Assembly (NCBI GenBank): GCA_023665275.1
Contig: JAMPEF010000001.1
Location: forward strand, 104,924 to 168,923
DNA from: Alistipes senegalensis
GTDB taxonomy: Bacteria > Bacillota > Clostridia > Oscillospirales > Ruminococcaceae
Direction of reading: 5' to 3'
DNA length: 64,000 nucleotides
The notes below the pieces were generated by a model. That model was given only the letters and a program-made list of their open reading frames with translations, ran no database searches and had not been told where the DNA came from. Both the position numbers and the translations under genes were made by a program. This document shows, one piece after another, positions 56,327 to 64,000 of the stretch (its first letter is position 1; each line of letters opens with the position of its first letter).

Positions 56327-56548
56327 TTATTTAAGTATAAAGATAATCAGAATGGCTATAACAAAGCCGTAAATAGCTGTAGCCTCCGCCAGCGCACAAC
56401 CAAGCAGAAGCGCCTTGTTTATATCGCCCTTAGCCTCCGGCTGACGTGCTATAGCGTCAGCAGCCTTTGAAGTTGCTATACCTATACCGATACCTGCTCC
56501 CATACCTGTGAGAACTGCAAGACCTGCACCAATTGCTATTAATCCCAT
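56327..56548 (-). CDS. atpE: ATP synthase Fo c subunit
   Basis: A 73-residue hairpin proteolipid: helix 1 with GMGAGIGIGIATSKAA, the polar loop ARQPEAKGDI, and helix 2 with the ion-binding Glu in CALAEATAIYGF. Sodium-type c subunits have Gln in helix 1 and Glu-Ser-Thr in helix 2. Here the Gln position is Ile and the Ser is Ala, although Thr and Tyr remain, so proton coupling is more likely. RBS GGAGG. Confidence 0.95.
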   Translation of the reverse strand: MGLIAIGAGLAVLTGMGAGIGIGIATSKAADAIARQPEAKGDINKALLLGCALAEATAIYGFVIAILIIFILK

Positions 56549-56587
56549 GATAAATTACCTCCGAAAAAAATTTTTTAATAAATTTGT

Positions 56588-57274
56588 TTATTCGTTTTCC
56601 ATAGCCTCTGACATGAAAAGCGATGTTAAAAATACAAATACATAAGCCTGTATACAGCCGTCGAAAATATCAAAGTAAAAACTGAAAACTAACGGCAGAC
56701 CAACAGGAAGTATCATCTTGATAAGTTCCATTACGACAAATGCACCGAGAACATTTCCGAAAAGTCGCATACACAATGAAAGCGGTTTTATGACAAGTTC
56801 AAGAATGTTCATAGGTAGCATTAACGGCATAGGTTCTTTAAAACTTTTCAGCCAACCCCCGAAACCCTTTTCACGTATTCCGCTGAACTGTATCAGCAGT
56901 ATTGCGAAAAGTGCAAGTGTAGCCGTAACACCTAAGTCTTTTGTAGGTGGTCTCAGTCCGAAAAGCCCTATTATATTTGACATACCTATATATATAAGGA
57001 ATGTTTCCAGTATGGGAAGATATTTTTTTCCCTTATTGCCGAGAATTTCAAGAAAAAAATTATTCATCCATTCAATACCGGACTCTATAAGGCATTGTGT
57101 ACCGGTCGGAACAGTTTTCAGTTTCCGGACAAAAATTATTGACGCTATTACAAGTACAGCCATTATGACCCATGTTATCACGCATGATTCCGGAACAGGT
57201 ATTCCGTTAAAAACCGGTATCGTAAAAGCTACACGGCATTCAAGTTCTTCCATAAGTTTTTCTGCAATATCCAT
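56588..57274 (-). CDS. atpB: ATP synthase Fo a subunit
   Basis: A 228-residue a subunit with five or six helices. The essential Arg of helix 4 is in LSLCMRLFGNVLGAFVVME, and the helix 5 end reads FDGCIQAYVFVFLTSLFMSEA, with Gln in the usual place. It forms the ion half-channels against the c ring. The start is the ATG at 57274, with GAAGG upstream. First gene of the operon; no atpI precedes it. Confidence 0.95.
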   Translation of the reverse strand: MDIAEKLMEELECRVAFTIPVFNGIPVPESCVITWVIMAVLVIASIIFVRKLKTVPTGTQCLIESGIEWMNNFFLEILGNKGKKYLPILETFLIYIGMSNIIGLFGLRPPTKDLGVTATLALFAILLIQFSGIREKGFGGWLKSFKEPMPLMLPMNILELVIKPLSLCMRLFGNVLGAFVVMELIKMILPVGLPLVFSFYFDIFDGCIQAYVFVFLTSLFMSEAMENE

Positions 57275-57303
57275 ATATAACACCTTCTTTCAGATAATAA
57301 TAA

Positions 57304-57335
57304 AACGGAGACAGCACATGGCATAAATCTCCGTT
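57304..57335 (-). promoter_or_regulatory. Leader hairpin of the atp operon, possible attenuator
   Basis: AACGGAGA (57304-57311) and TCTCCGTT (57328-57335) pair in the atp leader; on the minus strand they are followed by TTATTATTATC. The T-tract is broken, so termination would be partial at best. Confidence 0.5.
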
Positions 57336-57409
57336 GATTTTGTCAGAAATAAGTACTGCAAAGTATATTGAAACAATACCCGACAGCCATATTTTTTACT
57401 GCCTTTATT

Positions 57410-57438
57410 ATAATATAACAAAAATTTTATAAAGTCAA
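57410..57438 (-). promoter_or_regulatory. Promoter of the atp operon
   Basis: TTGACT (57433-57438), 17-bp spacer, TATTAT (57410-57415). The leader is about 130 bases. The divergent gap 57275-57671 holds this promoter, the leader hairpin and the operators and promoter of the CPBP gene. Confidence 0.75.
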
Positions 57439-57475
57439 GTCAAAAATGAAAAATTTCACATTTCAAACAAAAAAA

Positions 57476-57495
57476 TTATAACAGACCTGTTATAA
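57476..57495. promoter_or_regulatory. Palindromic operator upstream of the CPBP protease gene
   Basis: TTATAACAG, two bases, CTGTTATAA: 9-base arms. It lies 5 bases before the -35 box of the CPBP promoter. A related AACAG-GT-CTGTT is at 57640-57651 by the RBS, and a partial AACAGGTCT follows the gene near 58582. The form suits a TetR or similar repressor, which is not encoded nearby. Confidence 0.6.
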
Positions 57496-57500
57496 AACCA

Positions 57501-57529
57501 TTGAAAGATGAAATGAAAATTGATATAAT
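57501..57529 (+). promoter_or_regulatory. Promoter of the CPBP protease gene
   Basis: TTGAAA (57501-57506), 17-bp spacer ending TGA, TATAAT (57524-57529). Confidence 0.7.
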
Positions 57530-57639
57530 AATAGGTAATTAGAAAAATTAAAAGAAAAAGATTAACAGAAACAAAACAACATTTGAAATAATTTTACAGC
57601 TTTGTTTAGATATAATAATTAACTATAATTAATTTATTA

Positions 57640-57651
57640 AACAGGTCTGTT
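57640..57651. promoter_or_regulatory. Second operator-like palindrome before the CPBP gene
   Basis: AACAG, GT, CTGTT; the core matches the operator at 57476-57495. It directly precedes the AGGAGG of the gene. Confidence 0.5.
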
Positions 57652-57671
57652 ACAGGAGGAAAATTAACAAT

Positions 57672-58577
57672 ATGTCGAAAATCACAAAATATCTTCTTTT
57701 TACATTTATAACCTCATGGACATTTCAAATAATAGGTTCGCATGATTTTAATTTAGAAAGTATTGCCGGAATGACAAGTTTCAGTCAGTCAGTGGCTTTG
57801 TGTATGCTTATGCCCACGTTTGGAGCTTTCTTTGCAAAAGCGGATATTCGTAATATGGGTTGGAAACTGAATTTTGAAGATAATAAAAAGCTGATACTCT
57901 TTGCGTGGCTGATGCCTACTGTTTTTGAGATTGCCGGAGCAACATTTTATTATATTATGTTTCCTGAAGATTTCGATACTTCCGGTGCTATTCTGAAAGA
58001 TATAGACCCCTCTGCTTTTGCAGAACTTGAAAAAACGGGGAGTTCCTATGGAGCTTATATTGCAAAAGAAATATTTTATTCATTGACTTCATTCTATACA
58101 TTTGTTGCTGTATTTATGGGACTTGGTGAGGAAATCGGCTGGAGAGGATTCCTCTTTCCTGAACTGAAAAAAAGTCTTGGCAGAACGAAAGGCGTTTTAA
58201 TTGGCGGAGTTATACATGGAGTGTGGCACTTTCCGCTGATGCTTTTTGTAGGTTACGAATACGGAAAAGATTACATAGGTGCACCACTGCTTGGACTGTT
58301 TACTTTCTGCATTTTTACCGTGACAACAGGAATTATTTCAGATTATCTTTACGAAAAATCATATAGCATATGGTTACCTGCAATTTTTCACGGCTTAATC
58401 AACTCTACAATAAATCCATGTCTGCTTAGAGGAAATGAACACACTGAACGTTCGATATTTGGTCCTGTAAGCATAGGACTGATATCAGTCATGCCAATGG
58501 CACTTTTCGCCGCCGGCATACTTTATATTGATTTCCGCTCAACCGACAGTATATCTGAAACTGATTTCCTTGATTGA
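57672..58577 (+). CDS. CPBP family intramembrane metalloprotease (CAAX protease-like)
   Basis: A 301-residue membrane protein with about eight helices. Motif 1 is GLGEEIGWRGFLFPEL (EExxxR), motif 2 is GVIHGVWHFPLM (HxxxH region), motif 3 is WLPAIFHGLINS. These are the glutamate and histidine ligands of CPBP/Rce1-type proteases, used in bacteria for bacteriocin self-immunity, peptide maturation or unknown tasks. RBS AGGAGG. Its promoter is bracketed by two palindromes, so it is probably repressed until induced. Confidence 0.88.
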   Translation: MSKITKYLLFTFITSWTFQIIGSHDFNLESIAGMTSFSQSVALCMLMPTFGAFFAKADIRNMGWKLNFEDNKKLILFAWLMPTVFEIAGATFYYIMFPEDFDTSGAILKDIDPSAFAELEKTGSSYGAYIAKEIFYSLTSFYTFVAVFMGLGEEIGWRGFLFPELKKSLGRTKGVLIGGVIHGVWHFPLMLFVGYEYGKDYIGAPLLGLFTFCIFTVTTGIISDYLYEKSYSIWLPAIFHGLINSTINPCLLRGNEHTERSIFGPVSIGLISVMPMALFAAGILYIDFRSTDSISETDFLD

Positions 58578-58593
58578 CAATTTCAGAACAGGT

Positions 58594-58995
58594 CTAATTA
58601 CTTTTGTTTTCTGCAATGGAAACGGCATTATTCAGACGGTCAATGGCACTGTTATTGAGTTTTGTTGAAAGTCTTACACGGTCAAGCTCTGCCTTTAATG
58701 ATTTCAATTCAACGGCGATATTTTTCATGGCGTTTGAGTGTTCAGCATTTATCTTGTTTATTGATTCAATCTGCTTGTCGGCAAGATGCCTGAGAGTTTC
58801 AGTAAGCTGTATATTCTGGTCTTCAAGAAAGCACACCCTTTTAATAAGTTCATTTATATTAGTTGCAAGTAAAATATTGGCTGTATTCTGTTTTTCGCCG
58901 AAATCCACCAGCCGTGAGGCTGTCTGAAAAGTTGATATTTTTTCATTACTGTCAAAAGTATTCATCTTTGCATTTGTTAGCTTTATATCTGACAT
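58594..58995 (-). CDS. Small coiled-coil protein, unknown function
   Basis: A 133-residue soluble protein, mostly helical. Heptad-like patterns run through NINELIKRVCFLEDQNIQL and KNIAVELKSLKAELDRVRL. No catalytic motif and no membrane segment. It follows the rmd-like gene by 9 bases, so it is the last gene of the polysaccharide operon and may organise or regulate the glycosyltransferases. RBS AAGGA, 13 bases from the ATG. Confidence 0.65.
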   Translation of the reverse strand: MSDIKLTNAKMNTFDSNEKISTFQTASRLVDFGEKQNTANILLATNINELIKRVCFLEDQNIQLTETLRHLADKQIESINKINAEHSNAMKNIAVELKSLKAELDRVRLSTKLNNSAIDRLNNAVSIAENKSN

Positions 58996-59004
58996 TTTAA
59001 TAAA

Positions 59005-59940
59005 TTATCCTTTCTTTTTTATTTTTTCACGCCAGTAATCAAGAGTATCTGAAATAGTTTTTTCTATGGAAATTTCGGCAGTCCAGCCGGTATCACTGAA
59101 AATTTCTGATGTATCGGGTTCAATGATGGGAATATCAGAAGCCCTTAAACGTTCAGGGTCAATTTTATGATTAATCGTCACAGCTGAAAGACTTAACGCC
59201 GTATTTAAAATATATTCTATACTTACGGCTTTTCCACGACCGACGTTATAAGTTTTTCCGGAAATACCATTTTCACCTAAAAGCCTGTAAGCCCTTACAA
59301 TGTCCCTGACGTCCGTGAAGTCTCTTTGTGCTGAAAGATTTCCGGTACATATTTCCGGCGGACGTAAGCCGTTTTCAATTTCGGCAATCTGTTTACAGAA
59401 ATCGGAAATAACGAAAGTTTCCGCCTGACCTGCTCCGGAATGATTAAAAGCTCTAACAATAATAATATCCTTGCCGTATGCACGGTGATATATTCTGCCA
59501 ATCATACCGGCACAAGCCTTTGAGACAGCATAGATATTAGCTGGATTCAGATTTTCAGTTTCCCTTATCGGACAGGCATTTTCCCTGATAAATCCGTATT
59601 CCTCACCTGAACCAATTAAAATAAGTCGCACACCGTCCGGCAGTGCCTCCATGACGTTTATTGACCCGATTATATTTATTTCGGCGGTAAGCTGAGGCTT
59701 TTTCCACGATAAAGCCACTGAACTCTGTGCCGCAAGGTGATATATTATATCCGGTTTTATTTCGTCGATAAGGCTTTTAATATCATCTTTCCGGAGAACG
59801 TCAAGAACGTGCCGGAAACATTCAGTATTAATTTTTTCGTCAGGTAAGTGCGTGGCATGGACTTCCCAGCCGGAGTTTACAAGCTCCCGTATCAGATAAC
59901 CTCCGGCAAACCCAGCACCTCCGATAATTAAAACTTTCAT
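59005..59940 (-). CDS. rmd: GDP-4-keto-6-deoxy-D-mannose reductase-like SDR
   Basis: A 311-residue extended short-chain dehydrogenase/reductase. The Rossmann motif is GGAGFAGGYL, the substrate region YHLAAQSSVALSW, and the catalytic pair is in IYAVSKA (Tyr and Lys) with GSGEEYG providing the Ser. It resembles Rmd, which reduces the product of Gmd to GDP-D-rhamnose; a GDP-fucose synthase would have other motifs. With gmd and manC upstream, the route mannose 1-phosphate to GDP-D-rhamnose is complete. Start overlaps the previous stop (ATGA). Confidence 0.82.
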   Translation of the reverse strand: MKVLIIGGAGFAGGYLIRELVNSGWEVHATHLPDEKINTECFRHVLDVLRKDDIKSLIDEIKPDIIYHLAAQSSVALSWKKPQLTAEINIIGSINVMEALPDGVRLILIGSGEEYGFIRENACPIRETENLNPANIYAVSKACAGMIGRIYHRAYGKDIIIVRAFNHSGAGQAETFVISDFCKQIAEIENGLRPPEICTGNLSAQRDFTDVRDIVRAYRLLGENGISGKTYNVGRGKAVSIEYILNTALSLSAVTINHKIDPERLRASDIPIIEPDTSEIFSDTGWTAEISIEKTISDTLDYWREKIKKKG

Positions 59941-61076
59941 ATATTCACCTCGTCAGTAATTATTTTATATAAATCCTGAATTATATTTTTTTGGTTGAAA
60001 TAATCAAGTACACGTTGACGCCCGTTATTTCCTAATCTTTCACGGAGATTTTTATTTTTCCGGAGTATATTTATTGCGTTGGCAAGTTCACGTGTATTAT
60101 ACGGCATGACCGTAATTCCCGTCTTTTCGTGTACGCTGACGCACGGTACACCCGACGGCAGACGGGTATTTATAACGGGTTTGTCGTAAATCATGGCTTC
60201 CAACTGTACTATGCCAAATGCTTCACTTCTTTCCACCGACGGCAAAACAAATATATCACAGTCGGAAAAAGCCTGTTTCAACTGTTCTTCCGGCAGAAAT
60301 CCTAAAAAATGTATACGGTCATTCATGCCGTATTTCCGGACTTTTTCTTTAAGTTCATTTTCAAGAATACCTGTTCCGGCAATAAATAACTCACAGTTAT
60401 TTTTTACTTGCCGGAAAGCCTCTATAAGAACATCAACGCCCTTATAGTAGACAAGTCTTCCGGTGAAAAAGACTTTTACACTTTCCGGATTTGTTGCTTT
60501 TTCCGTAAGAAACGGTATTTTTTTAATATTCAGGTAATTTTCCGGAGTTATTCCATAAGGAAGTATACGGCATTTATGACGATATTCCGGCAGAAATTCA
60601 GAGCCTGTTATATGACCCTCCGTTGCAACAAGAATACAGTCCGTACGGTTGAGTAAATATTTCATTAAAGGTCTGTAAAGCATTAAAAGTTTTTTCTGTT
60701 TCACAACATCGCTGTGCCATGATACTATTACTTTTCCGCTATATCCCGACAAAAGCAGTGCCAAATCAGCAAGCGGAAACGGTACGTGAATATGAACTAT
60801 ATCAGCATTTGCGGACATTTTCCGGAAAAGATTCAGAAACGACACCGACAGCGGACATGAAAAATAAGTTCCGAAACTTCCGGCACGGGTAAGCCGGACA
60901 CCGTTTATTTTTTCTGAATAAATTTTCCCACGTCCATCACGACATACAAGCGTGCGGACTTCAATATTTTTATACTTGTCCAGTTCTTCAGAATACTGTT
61001 TCACAAGCGTTTCTATACCGCCCGTATGCGGAGAATATGCCTTGTTTACCTCAAGGATTTTAATTTTTCTTTTCAT
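59937..61076 (-). CDS. Glycosyltransferase family 4
   Basis: A 379-residue GT-B glycosyltransferase: N-terminal domain opening ILEVNKAYSPHTGGIE and a C-terminal nucleotide-sugar domain with VFFTGRLVYYKGVDVLIEAF and the E-x7-E motif in ERSEAFGIVQLEAM. Probably transfers D-rhamnose or mannose from the GDP-sugar to a growing polysaccharide on the inner membrane face. It overlaps the previous gene by 17 bases; RBS GGGAG. Confidence 0.9.
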   Translation of the reverse strand: MKRKIKILEVNKAYSPHTGGIETLVKQYSEELDKYKNIEVRTLVCRDGRGKIYSEKINGVRLTRAGSFGTYFSCPLSVSFLNLFRKMSANADIVHIHVPFPLADLALLLSGYSGKVIVSWHSDVVKQKKLLMLYRPLMKYLLNRTDCILVATEGHITGSEFLPEYRHKCRILPYGITPENYLNIKKIPFLTEKATNPESVKVFFTGRLVYYKGVDVLIEAFRQVKNNCELFIAGTGILENELKEKVRKYGMNDRIHFLGFLPEEQLKQAFSDCDIFVLPSVERSEAFGIVQLEAMIYDKPVINTRLPSGVPCVSVHEKTGITVMPYNTRELANAINILRKNKNLRERLGNNGRQRVLDYFNQKNIIQDLYKIITDEVNI

Positions 61077-62217
61077 TTAATAGCTCCCTATAGATTTCGT
61101 GGAGTTTTTCGGCGGATTTTTCCCACGTGAAAAGCCTTGCACGTTCAAGACCTATACGGCTTAAATTTTTCCGCAAATCAGGATTTTTATAAAGTCTGTA
61201 AAGTTCTTCTGCAATGCTTTTAACGGAATACGCATCGCACATTACGGCACAATCACCGGTGACTTCTAGTAATGATGCTTCACCGGACGTCAGAACAGGT
61301 ACACCGCACGCCATAGCCTCTAATGGTGGCATTCCGAAACCTTCATACAGCGACGGAAACACAAAAGCCATAGCTCCGGAGATTAACGGGGTCATATCTT
61401 CTGCCGGAACGTATTTAGTAAAAATAACCTGTTTTTCAAGTGCAAGTTTTCTGACAAGTGTGTAAATACCATCGCATAACCAGCCTTTAGCACCCGCAAG
61501 AACAAGTTTCGGAGGATTTTGTACGTGGCGTGTTAGAACTTTATAAGCTCTTATCAGTCGTACTAAATTTTTGCGTGGTTCTATAGTTCCGACGTATAGA
61601 AAATATTCGCCGTCGATTTCAAGGGATTTCTTTACTTTTTTAATAGTATCAGGATTTTCACACGGTCTGAAACGTTCACAGTCCACACCGCACGGAACAA
61701 CACGTATTTTTTCTGAATACTCCGGAAAATATTTGATTATTTCCGTTCTTGAAAATTCCGAATCAGTAACAATAATATCGGCTCTTTTCATGGATTTTTT
61801 AAGTCCCGTTTCAAGCATGAAACGTGTACGACCTCTTACAGTTTCCGGAAAAGCCTTGTATACCATGTCATGAACAGTCACGACTTTTTTTCCGTGTACG
61901 AACGGCGGTACTATATAATTGAAAAAATGCGTAATATCGGATTTTTTCCCGAAAAACAGCGAATACGGCACGGGAATAAAAGTAGAAACTCCCCTATATA
62001 TATAGCCAGAAAATCCGGAGTAATTGAGTTTTATATTTTTTCCGGCGAAACTTCCGGCTTTTTCAATGCGTGAATGTTTCCCACTTGTAAAGAATGTATA
62101 TTCATAATTATTTTCCGGAAAAATTTTCGCTAAAGCCTGTGTTTGTCCGATTTCACACCAGCCTATGCCGGTTATTTTTTCGACAATTATCGGAACAGCA
62201 TCAAAAGTAATATTCAA
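61060..62217 (-). CDS. Glycosyltransferase family 4 (mannosyltransferase-like)
   Basis: A 385-residue GT4 enzyme. It opens NITFDAVPIIVEKITGIGW, contains VTVHDMVYKAFPE, DSEFSRTEIIKYFP, LYVGTIEPRKNLVRLIRAY and the E-x7-E motif in PSLYEGFGMPPLEAMACG. Similar enzymes are WbdB/WbdC-type mannosyltransferases for O-polysaccharides. The start is a TTG at 62217 overlapping the preceding TGA (TTGA), with GGGGGTGA as RBS; the frame is open upstream to 62262 but lacks a site. Donor is likely GDP-mannose or GDP-rhamnose. Confidence 0.88.
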   Translation of the reverse strand: MNITFDAVPIIVEKITGIGWCEIGQTQALAKIFPENNYEYTFFTSGKHSRIEKAGSFAGKNIKLNYSGFSGYIYRGVSTFIPVPYSLFFGKKSDITHFFNYIVPPFVHGKKVVTVHDMVYKAFPETVRGRTRFMLETGLKKSMKRADIIVTDSEFSRTEIIKYFPEYSEKIRVVPCGVDCERFRPCENPDTIKKVKKSLEIDGEYFLYVGTIEPRKNLVRLIRAYKVLTRHVQNPPKLVLAGAKGWLCDGIYTLVRKLALEKQVIFTKYVPAEDMTPLISGAMAFVFPSLYEGFGMPPLEAMACGVPVLTSGEASLLEVTGDCAVMCDAYSVKSIAEELYRLYKNPDLRKNLSRIGLERARLFTWEKSAEKLHEIYRELLNEKKN

Positions 62218-62567
62218 ATCAAAATCACCCCCGTGAAACAAAGTATCAGATAGACAAGCCATCCACCCGACAGCAAACAGAAAAATATATTTGCGTGTGT
62301 TATTTCAAGACATCTTTTATATTTCACTTTGCTTATGTCATCATCTGTAAAAAATCCGCTTTTTTTCAGATAACTGAATTTTTTTTCAAATATTATAGTT
62401 TCTTTAACATTGTGCAGAAAAAGAAACACAAAAGCAGACATAAAAGATACTAAAAACGGTATTCCACTGCCATCAAAAATCAAGCCATAAAGAAGTGTTG
62501 CCGTAACGATAAATATAACAAGAAGTATTTTCCATGTATCTTTAAAAAATTTCCTTATTCTCCACAT
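62214..62567 (-). CDS. Small membrane protein of the polysaccharide operon
   Basis: A 117-residue protein with about three hydrophobic segments (WKILLVIFIVTATLLYGLI, IPFLVSFMSAFVFLFL, and the C-terminal ILCFTGVILI). I do not recognise the family. It overlaps gmd by 13 bases and the next glycosyltransferase gene by 4 bases, so its position in the operon looks real and conserved translation is likely. It may help anchor the glycosyltransferases. Confidence 0.65.
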   Translation of the reverse strand: MWRIRKFFKDTWKILLVIFIVTATLLYGLIFDGSGIPFLVSFMSAFVFLFLHNVKETIIFEKKFSYLKKSGFFTDDDISKVKYKRCLEITHANIFFCLLSGGWLVYLILCFTGVILI

Positions 62568-63571
62568 TTTATTAAATCCATATCGTTTTTAACCATTCTT
62601 TCAACGAGTTCAGAGAATGATATTTCACGTTTCCAGCCGAGAATTTTTTCGGCTTTTTCAGGATTTCCTAAAAGTACATCTACCTCAGCAGGACGGAAAA
62701 ATTTCTTATTTACTTTAACAACGGTTTTTCCGGTAGCCTTGTTTATTCCGATTTCGTCAATGCCTTGTCCGTGCCATTCTATATCAATTCCGGCGTAATG
62801 GAATGCCAGTTCCGCAAATTCACGTACTGTGCGTGTTTCGTTTGTTGCAATAACAAAATCATCGGGCTTATCTTGTTGCAACATAAGCCACATTGCCTTT
62901 ACATAGTCTTTAGAATGTCCCCAGTCACGCTTTGAGTCGAGGTTTCCTAATTCAACACATTCTTTAAGTCCCATACTTATTTCAACGGCGGAATGGGTTA
63001 TTTTTCTTGTGACAAATTCTATACCACGTCTTTCGCTTTCGTGATTGAAAAGTATTCCGGAGCAGGCATAAAGTCCGTAACTCTCACGGTAATTTTTAGT
63101 AATCCAGTGACCGTATAATTTAGCTACACCATATGGACTTCTTGGATAAAATGGCGTTTTTTCAGTCTGTGGCATTTCCTGAACCAGTCCAAACATCTCA
63201 GAAGTAGACGCCTGATAGAATCTTGCTTCCGGCTTTACAATGCGGATAGCCTCCAGCATATTTGTAACACCTAAAGCATCGATTTCGGCAGTACTTAGTG
63301 GAGTGTCCCAGCTTGTCGCCACAAATGACTGTGCAGCGAGGTTATAGACTTCGTCCGCCTGTGAAATCTTCATGGCAGAAATCAGTGAAACGGGGTCAGT
63401 CATATCGGCATAAATTAATTTTACTTTGTCTTTAAGATGACCGATATTTCCGTAATCAACAGTTGCCTTGCGCCTCCATATGCCATAGACGTTATAACCC
63501 TTTTCAAGTAAGAGCTCAGCAAGATATGAACCGTCCTGACCGGTTATTCCTGTAATAAGTGCGTTTTTCAT
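62555..63571 (-). CDS. gmd: GDP-mannose 4,6-dehydratase
   Basis: A 338-residue extended SDR converting GDP-mannose to GDP-4-keto-6-deoxymannose. Motifs are ITGITGQDGSYLAELLLEKG (NADP binding), YNLAAQSFVATSW, STSEMFG (Thr/Ser and Glu of the active site), SPYGVAKLYG (Tyr and Lys) and NHESERRG, plus FFRPAEVDVLLGNPEKA. RBS AAAGGAG before 63571. A longer frame to 63691 overlaps manC and is ignored. Confidence 0.95.
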   Translation of the reverse strand: MKNALITGITGQDGSYLAELLLEKGYNVYGIWRRKATVDYGNIGHLKDKVKLIYADMTDPVSLISAMKISQADEVYNLAAQSFVATSWDTPLSTAEIDALGVTNMLEAIRIVKPEARFYQASTSEMFGLVQEMPQTEKTPFYPRSPYGVAKLYGHWITKNYRESYGLYACSGILFNHESERRGIEFVTRKITHSAVEISMGLKECVELGNLDSKRDWGHSKDYVKAMWLMLQQDKPDDFVIATNETRTVREFAELAFHYAGIDIEWHGQGIDEIGINKATGKTVVKVNKKFFRPAEVDVLLGNPEKAEKILGWKREISFSELVERMVKNDMDLIKCGE

Positions 63572-63584
63572 GATAAAATCTCCT

Positions 63585-64000
63585 TTAAATAAATTCTGTG
63601 CGGTTATCTTCTTTAAGTTTTGAGATGATTTTTTTAATATCCTGTGTACTGTTTTTAGAGCATACAAGCACGACATCATCAGTATCGACAATTACAATAT
63701 CTTCCACGCCTACGGCTGCTATAAGACGTTTTCCGCCACATATGGTAGTACGTTCACAGTTTTCAGCAATAACATCACCCTTAATGAAATTCCTGTTGTC
63801 GTCGGTTTCGTTTATGCGTTCAATAGCGAGCCAGCTTCCGACGTCGTCCCAGCCGAAACTAACGGGAATAGTGAAAATATTTTCCGCCTTTTCCATGATT
63901 CCGAAATCAATTGATTCAGACGGGAATTTATTATATTCAGTTTCAAGGACGTTTTCAAAATCGGGTGTTCCGTAAGCGTTTCCGATTTTTTCAGCACCGG
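63585..64000 (-). CDS. manC: Mannose-1-phosphate guanylyltransferase, C-terminal part (runs off the right edge)
   Basis: The last 138 codons of a mannose-1-phosphate guanylyltransferase; the frame stays open to the window end. SIDFGIMEKAENIFTIP and FGWDDVGSWLAIERI are the family's sugar-binding signature. The protein ends after KIISKLKEDNRTEFI, so it is the short ManC type without the isomerase domain. It makes GDP-mannose for the Gmd step encoded next. The true start is outside the window. Confidence 0.93.
   Translation of the reverse strand, partial: GAEKIGNAYGTPDFENVLETEYNKFPSESIDFGIMEKAENIFTIPVSFGWDDVGSWLAIERINETDDNRNFIKGDVIAENCERTTICGGKRLIAAVGVEDIVIVDTDDVVLVCSKNSTQDIKKIISKLKEDNRTEFI

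Noticed and set aside
57672..58577. Bacteriocin immunity cassette
   Set aside because: The CPBP protein would fit, but no bacteriocin precursor or ABC exporter lies beside it.

Overview
The window looks like a chromosomal segment of a low-GC, anaerobic, fibre-degrading Firmicute of the Ruminococcus group. The reasons are a dockerin-bearing GH5 glucanase, a GH26/GH95 glycosidase operon, an NfnAB transhydrogenase pair, Spo0A, a 2-hydroxyacyl-CoA dehydratase/double-cubane type gene pair, and strong Firmicute promoters and GGAGG ribosome binding sites throughout. No tRNA, rRNA, CRISPR array, transposase or prophage block was seen. Almost every transcription unit has a readable -35/-10 pair with 17-bp spacing, often with an extended -10 (TGn).

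Layout from left to right. 1-100: the 5' part of a T-box leader whose gene lies outside the window. 152-2378: nfnA-nfnB, electron bifurcation between ferredoxin, NADH and NADPH. 2452-8276: a six-gene operon read leftwards (alpha/beta hydrolase, small membrane protein, membrane-anchored MurF-like ligase, Ddl, sugar O-acetyltransferase, LysR regulator), mostly cell-wall precursor synthesis. 8440-16862: a 177-aa unknown, the cellulosomal GH5 enzyme, a YfhO-type membrane protein, a leucine-rich-like protein and CorA behind a candidate leader peptide. 17357-25574: glycogen phosphorylase, a GH13 enzyme, a convergent RNA pair in front of an ORF6N-domain gene, polyphosphate kinase and a CDP-alcohol phosphatidyltransferase. 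25616-32515: flavin reductase, Spo0A, and the operon GH95-GH26-degenerate HAD protein. 32811-39733: flippase, a membrane protein resembling an inactive signal peptidase, two cyclophilin-type envelope proteins and MurA. 39787-49734: phosphatidylserine decarboxylase with the activase/dehydratase-like pair, GlyRS, DeoD, SecDF. 49843-57274: the F1Fo ATP synthase operon. 57672-64000: a CPBP protease and a GDP-D-rhamnose/polysaccharide operon that runs off the right edge.

The most unusual region is the ATP synthase operon. Gene order is atpB-atpE-atpF-atp(delta-alpha fusion)-atpG-hsdS-atpD-atpC. The delta and alpha subunits form one 672-residue reading frame. A complete type I restriction specificity subunit gene sits seamlessly between atpG and atpD, using a Shine-Dalgarno at the end of atpG and contributing the Shine-Dalgarno of atpD. 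The second system worth attention is at 21748-22591: two face-to-face consensus promoters, each with its own terminator beyond the other, upstream of a solitary ORF6N-domain gene.

The genes connect into a few themes: plant-glucan and mannan breakdown (GH5, GH26, GH95), storage of carbon and phosphate (GlgP, GH13, PPK, with a shared leader motif before glgP and ppk), envelope building (MurF-like, Ddl, MurA, flippase, YfhO, GDP-rhamnose genes, PssA and Psd), and energy coupling (NfnAB, ATP synthase). Starts were moved inwards from the longest open frame where the Shine-Dalgarno demanded it.
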